From Balneola sp. (GTDB lineage Bacteria; Bacteroidota; Rhodothermia; Balneolales; Balneolaceae), in contig NZQV01000017.1 in assembly GCA_002696035.1 (NCBI GenBank), forward strand, positions 62,001 to 126,000: a DNA stretch of 64,000 nucleotides, written 5' to 3'. The notes below the pieces were generated by a model that made no database searches, was not told where the DNA came from, and worked only from the letters and a program-made list of their open reading frames with translations. The position numbers were made by a program, and so were the translations under genes. Position 1 is the first letter of the stretch. Each line of letters starts with the position of its first letter. Positions 1-9,444 of this stretch are shown here, piece after piece.

Positions 1-312
1 AATTACGACCCCGGTGGACTATCAATCACTAAAGATGGAAACATCCCCACTGCCATTGAACTTCACCAAAATTACCCCAATCCATTTAACCCAAGTACCG
101 TAATCAGCTATCAATTGGCTGAAAATAGTGAGGTGCAGCTAAAAGTGTACGATATTGCCGGCAGGGAAGTGGCTGACTTGGTTTCAGGAAGAAAAACTGC
201 TGGCCAACATTCCGTCAGTTTTGATGCTTCGGGATTATCCTCAGGGGTGTATATGTATCGTTTAACAGCGGGTTCTGTTACCGTAACAAAGAGGATGGTG
301 TTGATCAAATAG
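1..312 (+). CDS. C-terminal end of a secreted protein with a type IX secretion sorting domain (5' end outside window)
   Basis: The frame is open from base 1 to the TAG at 310-312 and gives 103 residues. It holds a typical Por-type C-terminal sorting domain: an NYPNPFNPST motif, then beta-rich sequence with VYDIAGREV and GVYMYRL, and a short basic end (KRMVLIK). In Bacteroidota and relatives this domain directs export through the type IX secretion system and is then removed or anchored at the surface. The functional part of the protein lies to the left of the window, so its activity cannot be stated. The domain call is secure; that the cell has a type IX system is inferred. Confidence 0.9.
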   Translation, partial: NYDPGGLSITKDGNIPTAIELHQNYPNPFNPSTVISYQLAENSEVQLKVYDIAGREVADLVSGRKTAGQHSVSFDASGLSSGVYMYRLTAGSVTVTKRMVLIK

Positions 313-359
313 TTTGAAGTCAGCCTTTATATTGCGGGTATCGACTTAAGAAAACATCA

Positions 360-908
360 ATGATCATGAATCAACTCTACTTCATAGCCCTCATTCCTCC
401 TGAACCTCTCAAAGATCAAATTCAGGACATCAAGCTGGAGGTGACGGAAAAATTCAACAGCTCGCACTCGCTGAATGCTCCGCCGCACATCACGTTGCTC
501 AGTCCTTTTCGGATGGATGAGGAGCAGGAAGATCAGCTGGATTCTTTGCTGGAGGTTTTCGCTCAGGGTTTTGAGCCGTTTGAAGTTCAGCTTAAGAACT
601 TTTCAACCTTTCCTCCGCGCGTAGTTTTTATTGATGTAATTAAATCAACGGAATTGCAGAACCTTCAACAAAAACTGGAAGACACTGCCCGATCCAGGTC
701 AGAGATGTTTGCCTATAATTATCACGAGCGGGAGTATCATCCGCACGTTACACTGGCTTTTAAAGACCTGTCGAAATCTAATTTTTATAAAGCTTGGGAT
801 GCATTCAAGGATCGGGAGTTTGAGGAACAGTTTACGGCCGACCAGCTTTATTTATTAAAGCATGATGGAGAGCAATGGAAAGTCATAAATAATTATAACC
901 TAAGTTGA
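360..908 (+). CDS. 2H phosphoesterase (2'-5' RNA ligase / cyclic phosphodiesterase family)
   Basis: This 182-residue protein carries the two HxT motifs that define the 2H superfamily: HITL near residues 43-46 and HVTL near residues 129-132. The histidines and threonines line the active site. Family members hydrolyse 2',3'-cyclic phosphates or 2'-5' bonds in RNA or nucleotides (LigT/ThpR-like). Length matches the family. Two starts are close together (360 and 366); neither has a clear ribosome binding site. It stands alone, 47 bases after the secreted-protein gene. It ends in TGA, which shows TGA is an ordinary stop in the host part of the window. The exact substrate cannot be told. Confidence 0.85.
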   Translation: MIMNQLYFIALIPPEPLKDQIQDIKLEVTEKFNSSHSLNAPPHITLLSPFRMDEEQEDQLDSLLEVFAQGFEPFEVQLKNFSTFPPRVVFIDVIKSTELQNLQQKLEDTARSRSEMFAYNYHEREYHPHVTLAFKDLSKSNFYKAWDAFKDREFEEQFTADQLYLLKHDGEQWKVINNYNLS

Positions 909-1107
909 CCTTAAACGTTATCCTAGTCACTCTTTTGTGCTCACAAAAGAATCAATCCCCGACTACTAAGGGTGATTTAAATATCCCTAATACCAACTTT
1001 CATTTCAGAGCTAAACGTATTCATTTCAAGATTGGTTGAGCCATAGAATTAATGGCATTATCGGAACGAGCCATCTCGGTTATCAATAAATTTTCAATAG
1101 CCTGATT

Positions 1108-2334
1108 TTGAAACACGAACAACAAAAAAAGTCTTCTTTACCCCTTCTTCAGGACGTCAACCTTTACATCATTTTTGGAATAACCCTCACAGCTGTCATG
1201 GGTGTTTCTTCCATAGCGCCGGCATTCCCTGTCATTTCTGATGCACTGAATGTATCTGCACAAAGAATTGGTTTACTGATCACTTTTTTTACTCTCCCCG
1301 GCATTTTTATTACCCCGGTATTTGGGTTACTAGCCGACCGCTTCGGGCGAAAGATCGTTTTAGTTCCTTCTCTGTTTCTGTTCGGAATTTCCGGAACCGC
1401 CTGTGCTTTCACCACAGATTTTGAATGGATGCTCTTTTTCCGCGCCCTGCAGGGAATGGGAAGTGCCTCCCTGGGTGCACTAAATTTAGCGCTTATTGGT
1501 GACCTCTATTCCGACAATGACCGTGCCACGGCCATGGGCTACAACGGAAGTGTTTTGAGCATCGGGACGGCTTTTTACCCAGCTATTGGAGGTGCTGTGG
1601 CTCTTTTTGGCTGGCATTATCCCTTTTTCCTGAGTCTGCTAGCCATACCGGTGGGACTCTTTGTGCTCATTAAACTCGATAAAACCGGCACATCCTCCGG
1701 GCTCAATATTTCGGAGATCTTTTCCAGCGTGGCATCCTCTCTCATCTCCAAGAAAGTGATTCCTCTATTTGCCGGGATCTTCCTCACCTTCATTATGCTC
1801 TACGGCGGCTACATAACTTATTTCACTATTTTGCTGGACGAAAAATTCAGCCAGAATTCATTTTGGATCGGGGTGATTCTATCCGGTTCGTCTTTTATGA
1901 CTGCCTATGTTTCTTCCCAACTTGGTAAACTCACCCTTCGGTTTTCGGAAGTAGCACTGATTCGCACTGCTGCCGTTCTGTATCTGTCTATCTTCCTGAT
2001 CATCCCCGTGGTTGAAAACATCTGGTGGTTTATCCTTCCCGTTGTAATTTTCGGAGCCGCCCAGGGAATGAATATTCCAAGCATCCTAAACCTCCTTACC
2101 GGCTATGCCGACAAAGAATTCCGAGCGGCCTTCCTTTCCGTAAACTGGGTGGTAATGCGCACAGGGCAGGCTCTTGGCCCTTATTTACTTGGTTTGGTGT
2201 ATGCCGGAATCAGCCTTGATGCTACTTTTTATGCCGCTGCCATTGCAGCAGGTTTGTTTGTGATTGCTTCTGTCTTCTTCATGAAAGAGGAATGGTATGA
2301 AGAAGTGGACGTTAACACGATCGAAGAAGTGTAA
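1108..2334 (+). CDS. MFS transporter, drug/multidrug-efflux type
   Basis: The 408-residue protein has about twelve hydrophobic segments and the major facilitator motif A (GLLADRFGRK, near residues 72-81) in the loop after the second segment. This fits proton-driven export or uptake across the inner membrane; the N-terminal half resembles the DHA1 drug exporters. The start is a TTG at 1108. The next ATG (1198) would cut the first membrane segment, so the TTG or another non-ATG start is preferred. It is followed by a quinone-oxidoreductase-like gene 124 bases downstream. The substrate is unknown. Confidence 0.85.
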   Translation: MKHEQQKKSSLPLLQDVNLYIIFGITLTAVMGVSSIAPAFPVISDALNVSAQRIGLLITFFTLPGIFITPVFGLLADRFGRKIVLVPSLFLFGISGTACAFTTDFEWMLFFRALQGMGSASLGALNLALIGDLYSDNDRATAMGYNGSVLSIGTAFYPAIGGAVALFGWHYPFFLSLLAIPVGLFVLIKLDKTGTSSGLNISEIFSSVASSLISKKVIPLFAGIFLTFIMLYGGYITYFTILLDEKFSQNSFWIGVILSGSSFMTAYVSSQLGKLTLRFSEVALIRTAAVLYLSIFLIIPVVENIWWFILPVVIFGAAQGMNIPSILNLLTGYADKEFRAAFLSVNWVVMRTGQALGPYLLGLVYAGISLDATFYAAAIAAGLFVIASVFFMKEEWYEEVDVNTIEEV

Positions 2335-2458
2335 TTCTTCTGTTAAATTCTTTGGATGAGCTTGATAGTCTGAATCAACTGACGGGCTCGAACTCATCGT
2401 TCCCATCCCTTGTTTTAGATGGAAAGAAACAATGAACCATCTAAACAAATTTTGATCC

Positions 2459-3415
2459 ATGAGTGAACAAATGAAAGCCGCTTTTATTGAAGATTACGGA
2501 GAACTCACAACTGTTAAAACCGGTGAGCTTGATAAACCCGAAGCCGGTGAAGGAGAAGTGCTAATTAAAATTAAGTCAGCCGGTGTAAATCCGGTAGATG
2601 CAGCCGTAGTTGGTGGAATGTTGAAAGATGCCATCCCCGGGAAATTCCCCCTTATCCCCGGATGGGATGTGGCCGGTGTGGTAGAAGAAACCGGACACTC
2701 GGCCAGCCGTTTTAGCGCAGGCGATGAAGTATACGCTTACGCCCGCCGGCCAGTTATTCAGCATGGTACTTTTGCGGAATACATCAGCTTGCCTGAGTCG
2801 TACCTTGCTGAACGACCTACGAATATTTCTATGGATGAAGCAGGTGGAATTCCGTTAGTGGGATTGACAGCTTATCAGGCTATTTTTGATTTCGGGGAGC
2901 TGAAAAAAGATCAAACCCTGCTGATCTTAGGAGCCTCCGGCGGAGTGGGAACTCTGGCCATCCAACTGGCGAAATCGGTAGGTGCCAATGTAATTGGTGT
3001 TGCCAGTGAGCAAAATCATAATTACATGAAAGAATTGGGTGCCGACATCACCATTGATTACAATGATAATCACGTTGGGGAAGCCGTTAAAAAAACACAT
3101 CCCGATGGTGTGGATCTTATCTTTCATTGCTCCCGGGGAGATTCTTTCAGCCAGGTCATGGAAACTGGTGTGCTGAAAGAAGATGGAAAAGTTGTCTCCA
3201 TCACTAAAAGTAAGCCGGAAATCAGTGACGACATTACGTTCAAATATGTATTTGTTGAACCGAATGCTGAACAGCTCGAACATATCGCCGCGCTTGCTGA
3301 TAATGGAAAGATAAAAGTCCCCGTCTCCAAAACATTTGATCTCGATGAGGCAGCAGATGCATTAGAACAAATTCAGTCTCTGCACACTCAAGGGAAATTG
3401 ATCATCACTCTCTAA
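2459..3415 (+). CDS. NADP-dependent quinone oxidoreductase-like protein (medium-chain dehydrogenase superfamily)
   Basis: The 318-residue protein has a GroES-like N-terminal domain (GVNPVDAAV, FPLIPGWDVAGVV) and a Rossmann domain with the GASGGVGTLAIQLAK nucleotide-binding loop near residues 160-174. No structural or catalytic zinc-binding cysteines are visible, as expected for the quinone-reductase/enoyl-reductase branch. It probably reduces quinones or reactive enones with NADPH in the cytosol. The start at 2459 is used; ATG 2471 is possible. A strong hairpin terminator follows at 3438-3470. Confidence 0.88.
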   Translation: MSEQMKAAFIEDYGELTTVKTGELDKPEAGEGEVLIKIKSAGVNPVDAAVVGGMLKDAIPGKFPLIPGWDVAGVVEETGHSASRFSAGDEVYAYARRPVIQHGTFAEYISLPESYLAERPTNISMDEAGGIPLVGLTAYQAIFDFGELKKDQTLLILGASGGVGTLAIQLAKSVGANVIGVASEQNHNYMKELGADITIDYNDNHVGEAVKKTHPDGVDLIFHCSRGDSFSQVMETGVLKEDGKVVSITKSKPEISDDITFKYVFVEPNAEQLEHIAALADNGKIKVPVSKTFDLDEAADALEQIQSLHTQGKLIITL

Positions 3416-3437
3416 AAAATTCGCTTATAATTATCTT

Positions 3438-3470
3438 CAGCCAGGACAGAAACATCCTGGCTGTTCTATT
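3438..3470 (+). terminator. Rho-independent terminator after the quinone oxidoreductase gene
   Basis: A perfect 9-bp stem (CAGCCAGGA with TCCTGGCTG) encloses an 8-base loop and is followed by a T-rich stretch. It lies 22 bases after the stop codon. Confidence 0.8.
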
Positions 3471-3492
3471 TACAAAAATATCAGGAGCAACC

Positions 3493-3684
3493 ATGAATGG
3501 CATGTACGAACATACTTTTATGAGCCCACATTGCGGTGCTCAGATCAATATGATGCTGGAGCAATTCTACCGTGAACAAGAGTATATCGAAGATTGTGAG
3601 GTATGCTGCAATCCCATCAACATTCACTATAAATTCCAGGGAGAACAACTAGTGCTTTTTGAAGCATCTCCGATCGGCCAATGA
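3493..3684 (+). CDS. small CPXCG-family cysteine-rich protein with an altered first motif
   Basis: This 63-residue protein matches the layout of the Cys-rich CPXG family: a CPxCG knuckle, a spacer, YIEDC, then xVCCxPI. The second knuckle (DCEVCCNPI) is intact, but the first reads SPHCG instead of CPxCG, so one predicted metal ligand is serine. The family is small, cytosolic and of unknown function, probably zinc-binding. GGAGC lies about 7 bases before the ATG and serves as a ribosome binding site. Whether the protein still binds metal is open. Confidence 0.75.
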   Translation: MNGMYEHTFMSPHCGAQINMMLEQFYREQEYIEDCEVCCNPINIHYKFQGEQLVLFEASPIGQ

Positions 3685-3758
3685 TCCTTCCACCACCCTT
3701 TTTGTAAAAAGCCCTTCAGGATCGTATAATCGGAAGAACTTTAACTATCCGGTTATTC

Positions 3759-5498
3759 ATGAAACAACACTACGCTTCTCTCACAACCATTCTGCTATTC
3801 GCAGCACTTCTTTTTCCCGCTGAAGATCTCATGAGTCAGATTGACCGTGAATCCGGTAACATGATTTCCACACGTTCTGAAGTTATCGCCCAGCGAGGTA
3901 TGGTAGCCACCAGTCAGCCTTTAGCCACTCAGGTTGGTCTGAATATCCTTCGGAATGGAGGCAATGCTATTGATGCAGCAATAGGAGCTAATGCAGCGAT
4001 GGGCTTGATGGAACCTACCGGAAATGGAATCGGCGGTGATCTCTTTGCTATTATATGGCATGCCAAAAGCGGGAAACTCTATGCCCTCAACGCCAGCGGC
4101 CGCTCCCCTCAAGGTTTGTCTTATGATCGGCTGATGGAGATTCTGGATGCTAAAGGCGAAGACGACATTCCTGCCTATGATTTACTCTCCGTATCCGTAC
4201 CCGGAGCCGTGGACGGCTGGTTCGAAATGCACGAACGTTTTGGTTCTGTTGATATGGATATGATCTTATCTGACCCTATTTATTATGCTGAAAACGGGTT
4301 TCCGGTTAGCGAAGCGATCTCTGCTTCATGGCGACGAAGTGTTCCCTTTCTGAAGAACCAACCGGGAGCTTTTGAAGAGACTTTTACCATTGACGGCCGT
4401 GGACCTGAAAAAGGAGAAATTTTTCGCAATCCCGATCTTGGGAATACGTTTCGATTGTTAGCAGAACAGGGCCGTGATGCCTTTTATCGGGGTGAAATTG
4501 CCGAAAAAATTAATGCGTGGATGAAGGATAATAACGGCTACCTCCGCTATGAAGATTTTGATAAGCACCGTTCAGAATGGGTAGAACCCCAGACCGTAAA
4601 CTACCGCGGCTACGATGTGTACCAGGTGGGTGGAAATGTGCAGGGAACGGCAGTCCTTCAGATGCTCAACATTCTGGAGGGATTTGATCTCACCAAAACC
4701 GGATTTGGCTCCGCAGAAACCCTCCATCTGATGATCGAAGCAAAGAAGATCGCTTTTGAAGACCGAGCCAAACATTACGCCGATCCTGATTTTCATGAGG
4801 TTCCCTACGACAAACTGCTCTCCAAAGAATATGCAGCCGAGCGTCGTAAATTGATCGGTGAACGCGCCCGCCGAGACCTCTCCACCGGAGTGGACGTACT
4901 GGAAGATGGCGATACCATTTACCTCACCACCGCCGATGCAGAAGGCAACATGGTTTCCCTCATCCAAAGTAATTTCCGGGGAATGGGCACCGGATTTGTA
5001 GTTCCGGGAACGGGATTCAGTTTTCAGAATCGGGGGGAATTGTTCTCGCTCGATCCCGATCACCCCAATGTATATGCGCCGGGTAAGCGGCCTTTTCACA
5101 CCATCATTCCCGGGTTTGTGATGAAAGACGGCAAGCCCGTCATGAGCTTTGGAAACATGGGCGGAGCCTATCAGCCTATTGGTCACGTCAGTATTTTGAC
5201 CAACGTGATCGATTTTGGGATGAATATCCAGCAGGCCGGCGATTCTTTCCGCTGGGAACATTCCGGTTCAACCCAACCTACCGATGATCTTTCTGAAACA
5301 CTGACGAACTCCGGACAAGTGAGTATTGAATCCGGCGTCTCTTTTGAAGTAGTTAAGGCACTCCGTCAAAAAGGCCACGATGTGCAGATCGGAGACAGCT
5401 TTTTCGGCCGCTTTCAGGCCATCATGCGCGATCATGAAAAAGGCGTGTATTTTGGAGCTTCGGAGTCGAGAGTGGATGGCCAGGCTGCGGGGTATTAG
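3759..5498 (+). CDS. ggt: gamma-glutamyltransferase, exported
   Basis: The 579-residue protein begins with a signal peptide (hydrophobic core near residues 9-22) and then follows the gamma-glutamyltranspeptidase fold. GGNAIDAAIG and GNGIGGDLF mark the N-terminal half. The processing Thr is near residue 386 in DTIYLTTADAEG, where the proenzyme would cut itself to expose the nucleophile. The C-terminus ends in a typical AAGY. The enzyme hydrolyses or transfers the gamma-glutamyl group of glutathione and related peptides in the periplasm. Length is normal. It is a single gene, with 220 bases of non-coding DNA after it that include a short palindrome near 5622-5648. Confidence 0.93.
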   Translation: MKQHYASLTTILLFAALLFPAEDLMSQIDRESGNMISTRSEVIAQRGMVATSQPLATQVGLNILRNGGNAIDAAIGANAAMGLMEPTGNGIGGDLFAIIWHAKSGKLYALNASGRSPQGLSYDRLMEILDAKGEDDIPAYDLLSVSVPGAVDGWFEMHERFGSVDMDMILSDPIYYAENGFPVSEAISASWRRSVPFLKNQPGAFEETFTIDGRGPEKGEIFRNPDLGNTFRLLAEQGRDAFYRGEIAEKINAWMKDNNGYLRYEDFDKHRSEWVEPQTVNYRGYDVYQVGGNVQGTAVLQMLNILEGFDLTKTGFGSAETLHLMIEAKKIAFEDRAKHYADPDFHEVPYDKLLSKEYAAERRKLIGERARRDLSTGVDVLEDGDTIYLTTADAEGNMVSLIQSNFRGMGTGFVVPGTGFSFQNRGELFSLDPDHPNVYAPGKRPFHTIIPGFVMKDGKPVMSFGNMGGAYQPIGHVSILTNVIDFGMNIQQAGDSFRWEHSGSTQPTDDLSETLTNSGQVSIESGVSFEVVKALRQKGHDVQIGDSFFGRFQAIMRDHEKGVYFGASESRVDGQAAGY

Positions 5499-5718
5499 AT
5501 ACGACGAGGTCATTTATGATCCCGATCATCTTGAGAATCTTAAAAATCCCGGATCAATATGTAAATGGTTGAACAAAGGTTACTCAGGATGTAGCAATCT
5601 GCAAGATTAGAACTTAGAAATACGGGGCTTGCCCCCACAAGCCCGTAACGATCGTTCATTCATTGATTTTTGTTGAGATAGCAATTCTAAACTTCAACAT
5701 AAAACACAACGTGCAGGC

Positions 5719-7068
5719 ATGGCCGACTCCGACAGTGACATTCTTGAATTCATTAAAAATTTTGATTCTGACAAACTAAAAAGTATTACCAAGCACATCA
5801 ATTTGGGAGAGATTTTGAAGTCCCTTTCAAATATGAATCAGGCACAGCTGCTCAATCTGAAACGTGCCCTGGAAGCCGGCAATGAAGAATATGAGCCCCC
5901 TGAGATAAAGAGCGACTTTTACCAACTATATGATCAGCTCAACGATGAGGAAAGAGCCTTGCAGCAGCGGGTCAGGCAGTTTATGGAAGATGAAGTCCGG
6001 CCCATCGCGAATGAATACTGGCTGAAAGGCGAGTTTCCACATGACCTCATCCCAAAAATGGCTGATCTCGGAATTTGCGGGCTCCCTCTGGAAGGTTACG
6101 GATGTATGAATCACTCCTACTTGATGGAAGGTATTATTTCACTGGAAATGTCACGGGTGGATGCCTCTATAAGCACGTTCTTTGGTGTGCAAAGCGGGTT
6201 GGTCATGGGTTCCATCTATTTCTGTGGATCTGAAGAGCAGAAACAAAAGTGGTTACCAAAGTTAAGGACCATGGAAAAGATCGGGGCTTTCGGGCTTACC
6301 GAACCTAAAGTTGGCTCTGCCGTTGCAGGCGGACTCACCACCAAAGCTCGAAAAGAAGGCGATCACTGGGTTTTAAATGGTCAGAAAAAATGGATCGGAA
6401 ATGGAACTTTTTCGGACATCACCATAATCTGGGCACAGGATGAGGATGACGGACAGGTTAAAGGATTTATCGTTGAGAATGCTACGCCGGGATTCACCGC
6501 AGAGAAACAGAATGATAAAATGGCCCTTCGCACCGTACAAAATGCCCGTCTTTATTTAGAGGATGTGAAAGTGCCGGCCGAAAACAAACTCAAAAACGCC
6601 AACTCCTTCAAAGATACCGCAAAAGTACTACGCGCCACTCGCGCCGGGGTTGCCTGGCAAGCAGTGGGATGCGCTCAAGGTGCCTACGAGTACGCTGTTG
6701 ATTATTCCCATAAGAGAAAACAGTTTGGCAAAACCATTGGCTCCTTCCAGTTGATACAAGATCTCTTGGTGGAAATGCTTAGCGATTTAACTGCCATGCA
6801 AACAATGGCCTTCCGCCTTTCTCAACTTCAGGACGAAGGCAAGATGACCGACGAACAAGCTTCCCTCGCAAAAGTAAGCTGCACCACTCACACACGAAGT
6901 GTCGTCGAGAAAGCTCGCGAAATTCTGGGTGGGAATGGAATCTTGTTGGAATACAACGTTGCCCGTTTCGTGGCAGATGCCGAAGCCATCTACACCTATG
7001 AGGGAACCAAACAAGTGAATTCCCTCATCGTGGGCCGCGCGTTGACGGGGAAAAGTGCCTTTGTGTAA
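5719..7068 (+). CDS. acyl-CoA dehydrogenase, glutaryl-CoA dehydrogenase-like
   Basis: The 449-residue flavoenzyme has the acyl-CoA dehydrogenase pattern: FGLTEPKVGS and the GxKxWIGNG flavin/substrate region, RKQFGKTIGSFQ, and the C-terminal YEGTKQVNSLIVGRALTG. The Glu of YEGT is the expected catalytic base and its position is that of the glutaryl-CoA dehydrogenase branch. An N-terminal extension of about 60 polar residues precedes the domain. It probably oxidises an acyl-CoA, passing electrons to ETF. The exact substrate is not certain. It converges with the cupin gene on the other strand. Confidence 0.9.
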   Translation: MADSDSDILEFIKNFDSDKLKSITKHINLGEILKSLSNMNQAQLLNLKRALEAGNEEYEPPEIKSDFYQLYDQLNDEERALQQRVRQFMEDEVRPIANEYWLKGEFPHDLIPKMADLGICGLPLEGYGCMNHSYLMEGIISLEMSRVDASISTFFGVQSGLVMGSIYFCGSEEQKQKWLPKLRTMEKIGAFGLTEPKVGSAVAGGLTTKARKEGDHWVLNGQKKWIGNGTFSDITIIWAQDEDDGQVKGFIVENATPGFTAEKQNDKMALRTVQNARLYLEDVKVPAENKLKNANSFKDTAKVLRATRAGVAWQAVGCAQGAYEYAVDYSHKRKQFGKTIGSFQLIQDLLVEMLSDLTAMQTMAFRLSQLQDEGKMTDEQASLAKVSCTTHTRSVVEKAREILGGNGILLEYNVARFVADAEAIYTYEGTKQVNSLIVGRALTGKSAFV

Positions 7069-7099
7069 AGATGACCTGTACTATATCGCCATTGATCGC

Positions 7100-7606
7100 T
7101 CATTCCAACCAGTATTTGTACAATGGGTTCTTATTCCCCGTGACTGGATCCTGTTCCGGCAGTGGCAAATTTTTGATATTACTCAATACCTGCGGGCGTT
7201 CAGTCGCCTCACCAGTACACAAGTCATAACTGCGGCCTCCGGGATAAGCACCTACAACCCGGAAGTCATTGGAACTTGTAAGCAGGCGATGCCCTACGCC
7301 CGCGGGAATCACAATAGCATCACGCTCAGATATCGATAGCTCTTCTCCTTCTTCACCACCCAGTTTTACCGTTGCTGAACCATTGATCACAGCCAATACC
7401 TCATGCGTGGTACTGTGATAGTGATGGTACGAAAATATGCCGTTTACCCATGCATTACTCCATCCATTGCTTTCGAGCAACTTTTTGCACGCTTCGGCTT
7501 TGGTTTGGTTATCCTCTAAAGCATCTGGATATACCAAAAGTGGCAGGTCGGGATTATTCGGAATTGATCCATCATCTTCAAATAAATAGGTGCTGCATTC
7601 TTTCAT
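7100..7606 (-). CDS. cupin-domain protein, YjlB-like
   Basis: The 168-residue protein has a single cupin barrel: YHHYHSTTHEVL gives the metal-binding histidines and Glu of motif 1, and PAGVGHRLL gives the His of motif 2. This resembles the Bacillus YjlB group, whose reaction is unknown. It lies 18 bases after an SDR-family gene on the same strand, so the two are probably co-transcribed and may act on related small molecules. It is expected to be cytosolic, since no signal peptide is visible. Confidence 0.82.
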   Translation of the reverse strand: MKECSTYLFEDDGSIPNNPDLPLLVYPDALEDNQTKAEACKKLLESNGWSNAWVNGIFSYHHYHSTTHEVLAVINGSATVKLGGEEGEELSISERDAIVIPAGVGHRLLTSSNDFRVVGAYPGGRSYDLCTGEATERPQVLSNIKNLPLPEQDPVTGNKNPLYKYWLE

Positions 7607-7624
7607 AAGTTATCTCGTCTTTGG

Positions 7625-8425
7625 TTACACTGCTGCCACTGAACCACCATCAATGCGGTAGTTTGATCCGTTTACAAAGGAGGCCTTTTCAGATGCCAGG
7701 AAAGCCGCTACCGCACCAACTTCTTGAATGGTACCCGGCCGCTCAAGCTCGATGTGCGGACGATCATTTGACAGAAAGTTTTCAATTACCTGCTCTTTGC
7801 TGATCCCTTGTTCTTCTGCCATCTGTTCCATCATATTATCTACCAACGGGGTTTCGATAAAAGCTGGACTGATGGTATTCACTAAAATTCCCTCTGAAGC
7901 ATATTGCTTAGAAAGAGACTTGCTAAAATTGTCGAGAGCCCCTTTGGATGCACTGTAGTGAATCATATCGGGATAAGGCTGCGTGCCATTTTCTGACGAA
8001 ACATTGATAATACGTCCCCACTGCTGCTCTTGCATCGCCGGAATGATCTTTTGGGTCAGTTCCACCACGGCAAAGAGGTTCAGGTCAAACAAAGAACGCC
8101 ATTCATCCAGTGGTGTTTCTTCAAAAGTCCCGTTTTGTCCGATCGTGCCGGCGCTGTTGATCAGGATATCAATAGTCCCGAACTCTTTTTGGGCTTCTGC
8201 TACCAGCCTGTCGATGTCGCTGGATTTCGTAAGATCAGCGACCACCGACAGTACGTTTGAGCCGTAGCCACGCAGTTGATCTGCCGCTTCTTCAAGTTCT
8301 TCCTGATGTCTGGCGCAAATGATGAGCTCACATCCTTCTTTCGCCAATGCTTCCGCGATGCCATATCCAATGCCTTTGCTGCCGCCTGTGACCAATGCGG
8401 TCTTGTCGTTGATCTCGAGATCCAT
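7625..8425 (-). CDS. short-chain dehydrogenase/reductase (SDR)
   Basis: The protein has the classical SDR order: TGGSKGIGYG dinucleotide loop near the N-terminus, the NSAG motif, a catalytic Ser (NVSSENG), and YSASKGAL with the catalytic Tyr and Lys. It is a 3-oxoacyl-ACP-reductase-like oxidoreductase of unknown substrate. I choose the ATG at 8425, which opens directly into the domain (MDLEINDKTALVTGG); an upstream in-frame ATG at 8455 would add ten residues. It probably forms an operon with the downstream cupin gene. Confidence 0.88.
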   Translation of the reverse strand: MDLEINDKTALVTGGSKGIGYGIAEALAKEGCELIICARHQEELEEAADQLRGYGSNVLSVVADLTKSSDIDRLVAEAQKEFGTIDILINSAGTIGQNGTFEETPLDEWRSLFDLNLFAVVELTQKIIPAMQEQQWGRIINVSSENGTQPYPDMIHYSASKGALDNFSKSLSKQYASEGILVNTISPAFIETPLVDNMMEQMAEEQGISKEQVIENFLSNDRPHIELERPGTIQEVGAVAAFLASEKASFVNGSNYRIDGGSVAAV

Positions 8426-8584
8426 ACAATAGTATTTTTTCTGTTTTAGGTTCACCTACAAAAATTTGATCGCGGCGAATATCATTCCGCTACTTCCATT
8501 ATATAGGGATCGCACCATCATACTATCTATGCAGAAGCTCTTCCGGTTTTTAGTATTCTATTCACTTTACTGAACGATATAAGC

Positions 8585-9163
8585 ATGGATACGTTTTCTA
8601 AGGCAATTACAACAGTTTTATTTATGAAATATCTGATAGCGATCATTTTCATTATGACCAACATGAATACCGAAACCATCTTTGATTTTGCCCCCTCTTC
8701 TGATCTTGAAAATTGGAGAGTCGTTGATGATGTGGTGATGGGAGGTCGTTCATCAGGAAGTTTTGAGCTGACTTCTGAAGGACATGGTCGGTTCGCAGGA
8801 GAGATCTCTTTGAAGAACAATGGAGGCTTCTCATCTGTACGATACAACTTTTCTGAAACTGCGGTGAGCCCTACCGATCACATTCTGCTGAGGATTAAGG
8901 GAGATGGAAAGAAGTATCAATTTAGGCTGAAACACGACCGCCGTCAGCGTCACTCCTATGTATATGAATTTAAAACTTCCGGAGAATGGGAAACCATCGA
9001 GATTCCATTGAATGAAATGTATCCTGTTTTTCACGGCAGAAAACTAAATATATCCGACTTCGATCATAATGCTATCGAAGAGCTCGGCTTACTGATCGGA
9101 AATGGAAGGGAAGAATCTTTTGAGTTGCTGATTGTTGAGATCGAGCTTGTGGAAGAAGGATAA
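8585..9163 (+). CDS. CIA30-family (complex I intermediate-associated protein 30-like) protein
   Basis: The 192-residue protein has the CIA30 beta-sandwich signature: W-VVDDVVMGGRSSG near the start, then NNGGFSSVRY, and a C-terminal LGLLIGNG. In eukaryotes the family assists complex I assembly; in bacteria its role is unknown and may be carbohydrate-binding-like. The first residues are hydrophobic. An internal ATG at 8624 would give a shorter N-terminus that looks like a signal peptide, so the true start is uncertain. This is the last host gene before the island. Confidence 0.8.
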   Translation: MDTFSKAITTVLFMKYLIAIIFIMTNMNTETIFDFAPSSDLENWRVVDDVVMGGRSSGSFELTSEGHGRFAGEISLKNNGGFSSVRYNFSETAVSPTDHILLRIKGDGKKYQFRLKHDRRQRHSYVYEFKTSGEWETIEIPLNEMYPVFHGRKLNISDFDHNAIEELGLLIGNGREESFELLIVEIELVEEG

Positions 9164-9225
9164 GTTAAAATTGTTTATAGTATCTATGTTGATCCTTGTC
9201 CCCACCTTGTCCCCGGCAACAACTA

Positions 9226-9264
9226 AAAAAGCCCATGCAAATCAATGATCTACATGGGCTTTAC
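9226..9264 (-). terminator. original terminator of the tRNA-Phe gene, left behind at the island edge
   Basis: A perfect 10-bp stem (AAAGCCCATG with CATGGGCTTT) is followed, on the minus strand, by a T run. It sits just beyond the 3' half-copy of tRNA-Phe, where the terminator of the tRNA stood before insertion. It can also end transcription from the CIA30 gene. Confidence 0.7.
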
Positions 9265-9319
9265 TTGAGTGTGGGACCGGGCGGATTTGAACCGCCGACA
9301 CACGGATTTTCAGTCCGTT
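9257..9319. repeat. left attachment-site repeat with a 3' fragment of tRNA-Phe
   Basis: This 63-bp sequence is identical to 51874-51936. It contains the last 48 bases of tRNA-Phe (9272-9319): T arm, variable loop and the 3' side of the anticodon arm, reading on the minus strand, plus 15 bases downstream. The identity stops exactly after the bases GTCCGTT. Confidence 0.95.
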
Positions 9320-9444
9320 TACTATTAGTTTTCTTATAATTTCTTACTCCTTCTTATAAAACTGCAAATATATATATTTTATATACTTATAATTTTTAAA
9401 CTTATCTTTTTCTTTCAAGATACTTCCTTTCAGTGCTAATATTT

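Noticed and set aside
5500-5718. Small gene after the gamma-glutamyltransferase
   Set aside because: The only open frames are shadows of the transferase gene and lack coding character; only a short palindrome is supported.
9272-9319. Second functional tRNA-Phe at the left end
   Set aside because: Only the 3' part is present; the 5' half is missing.
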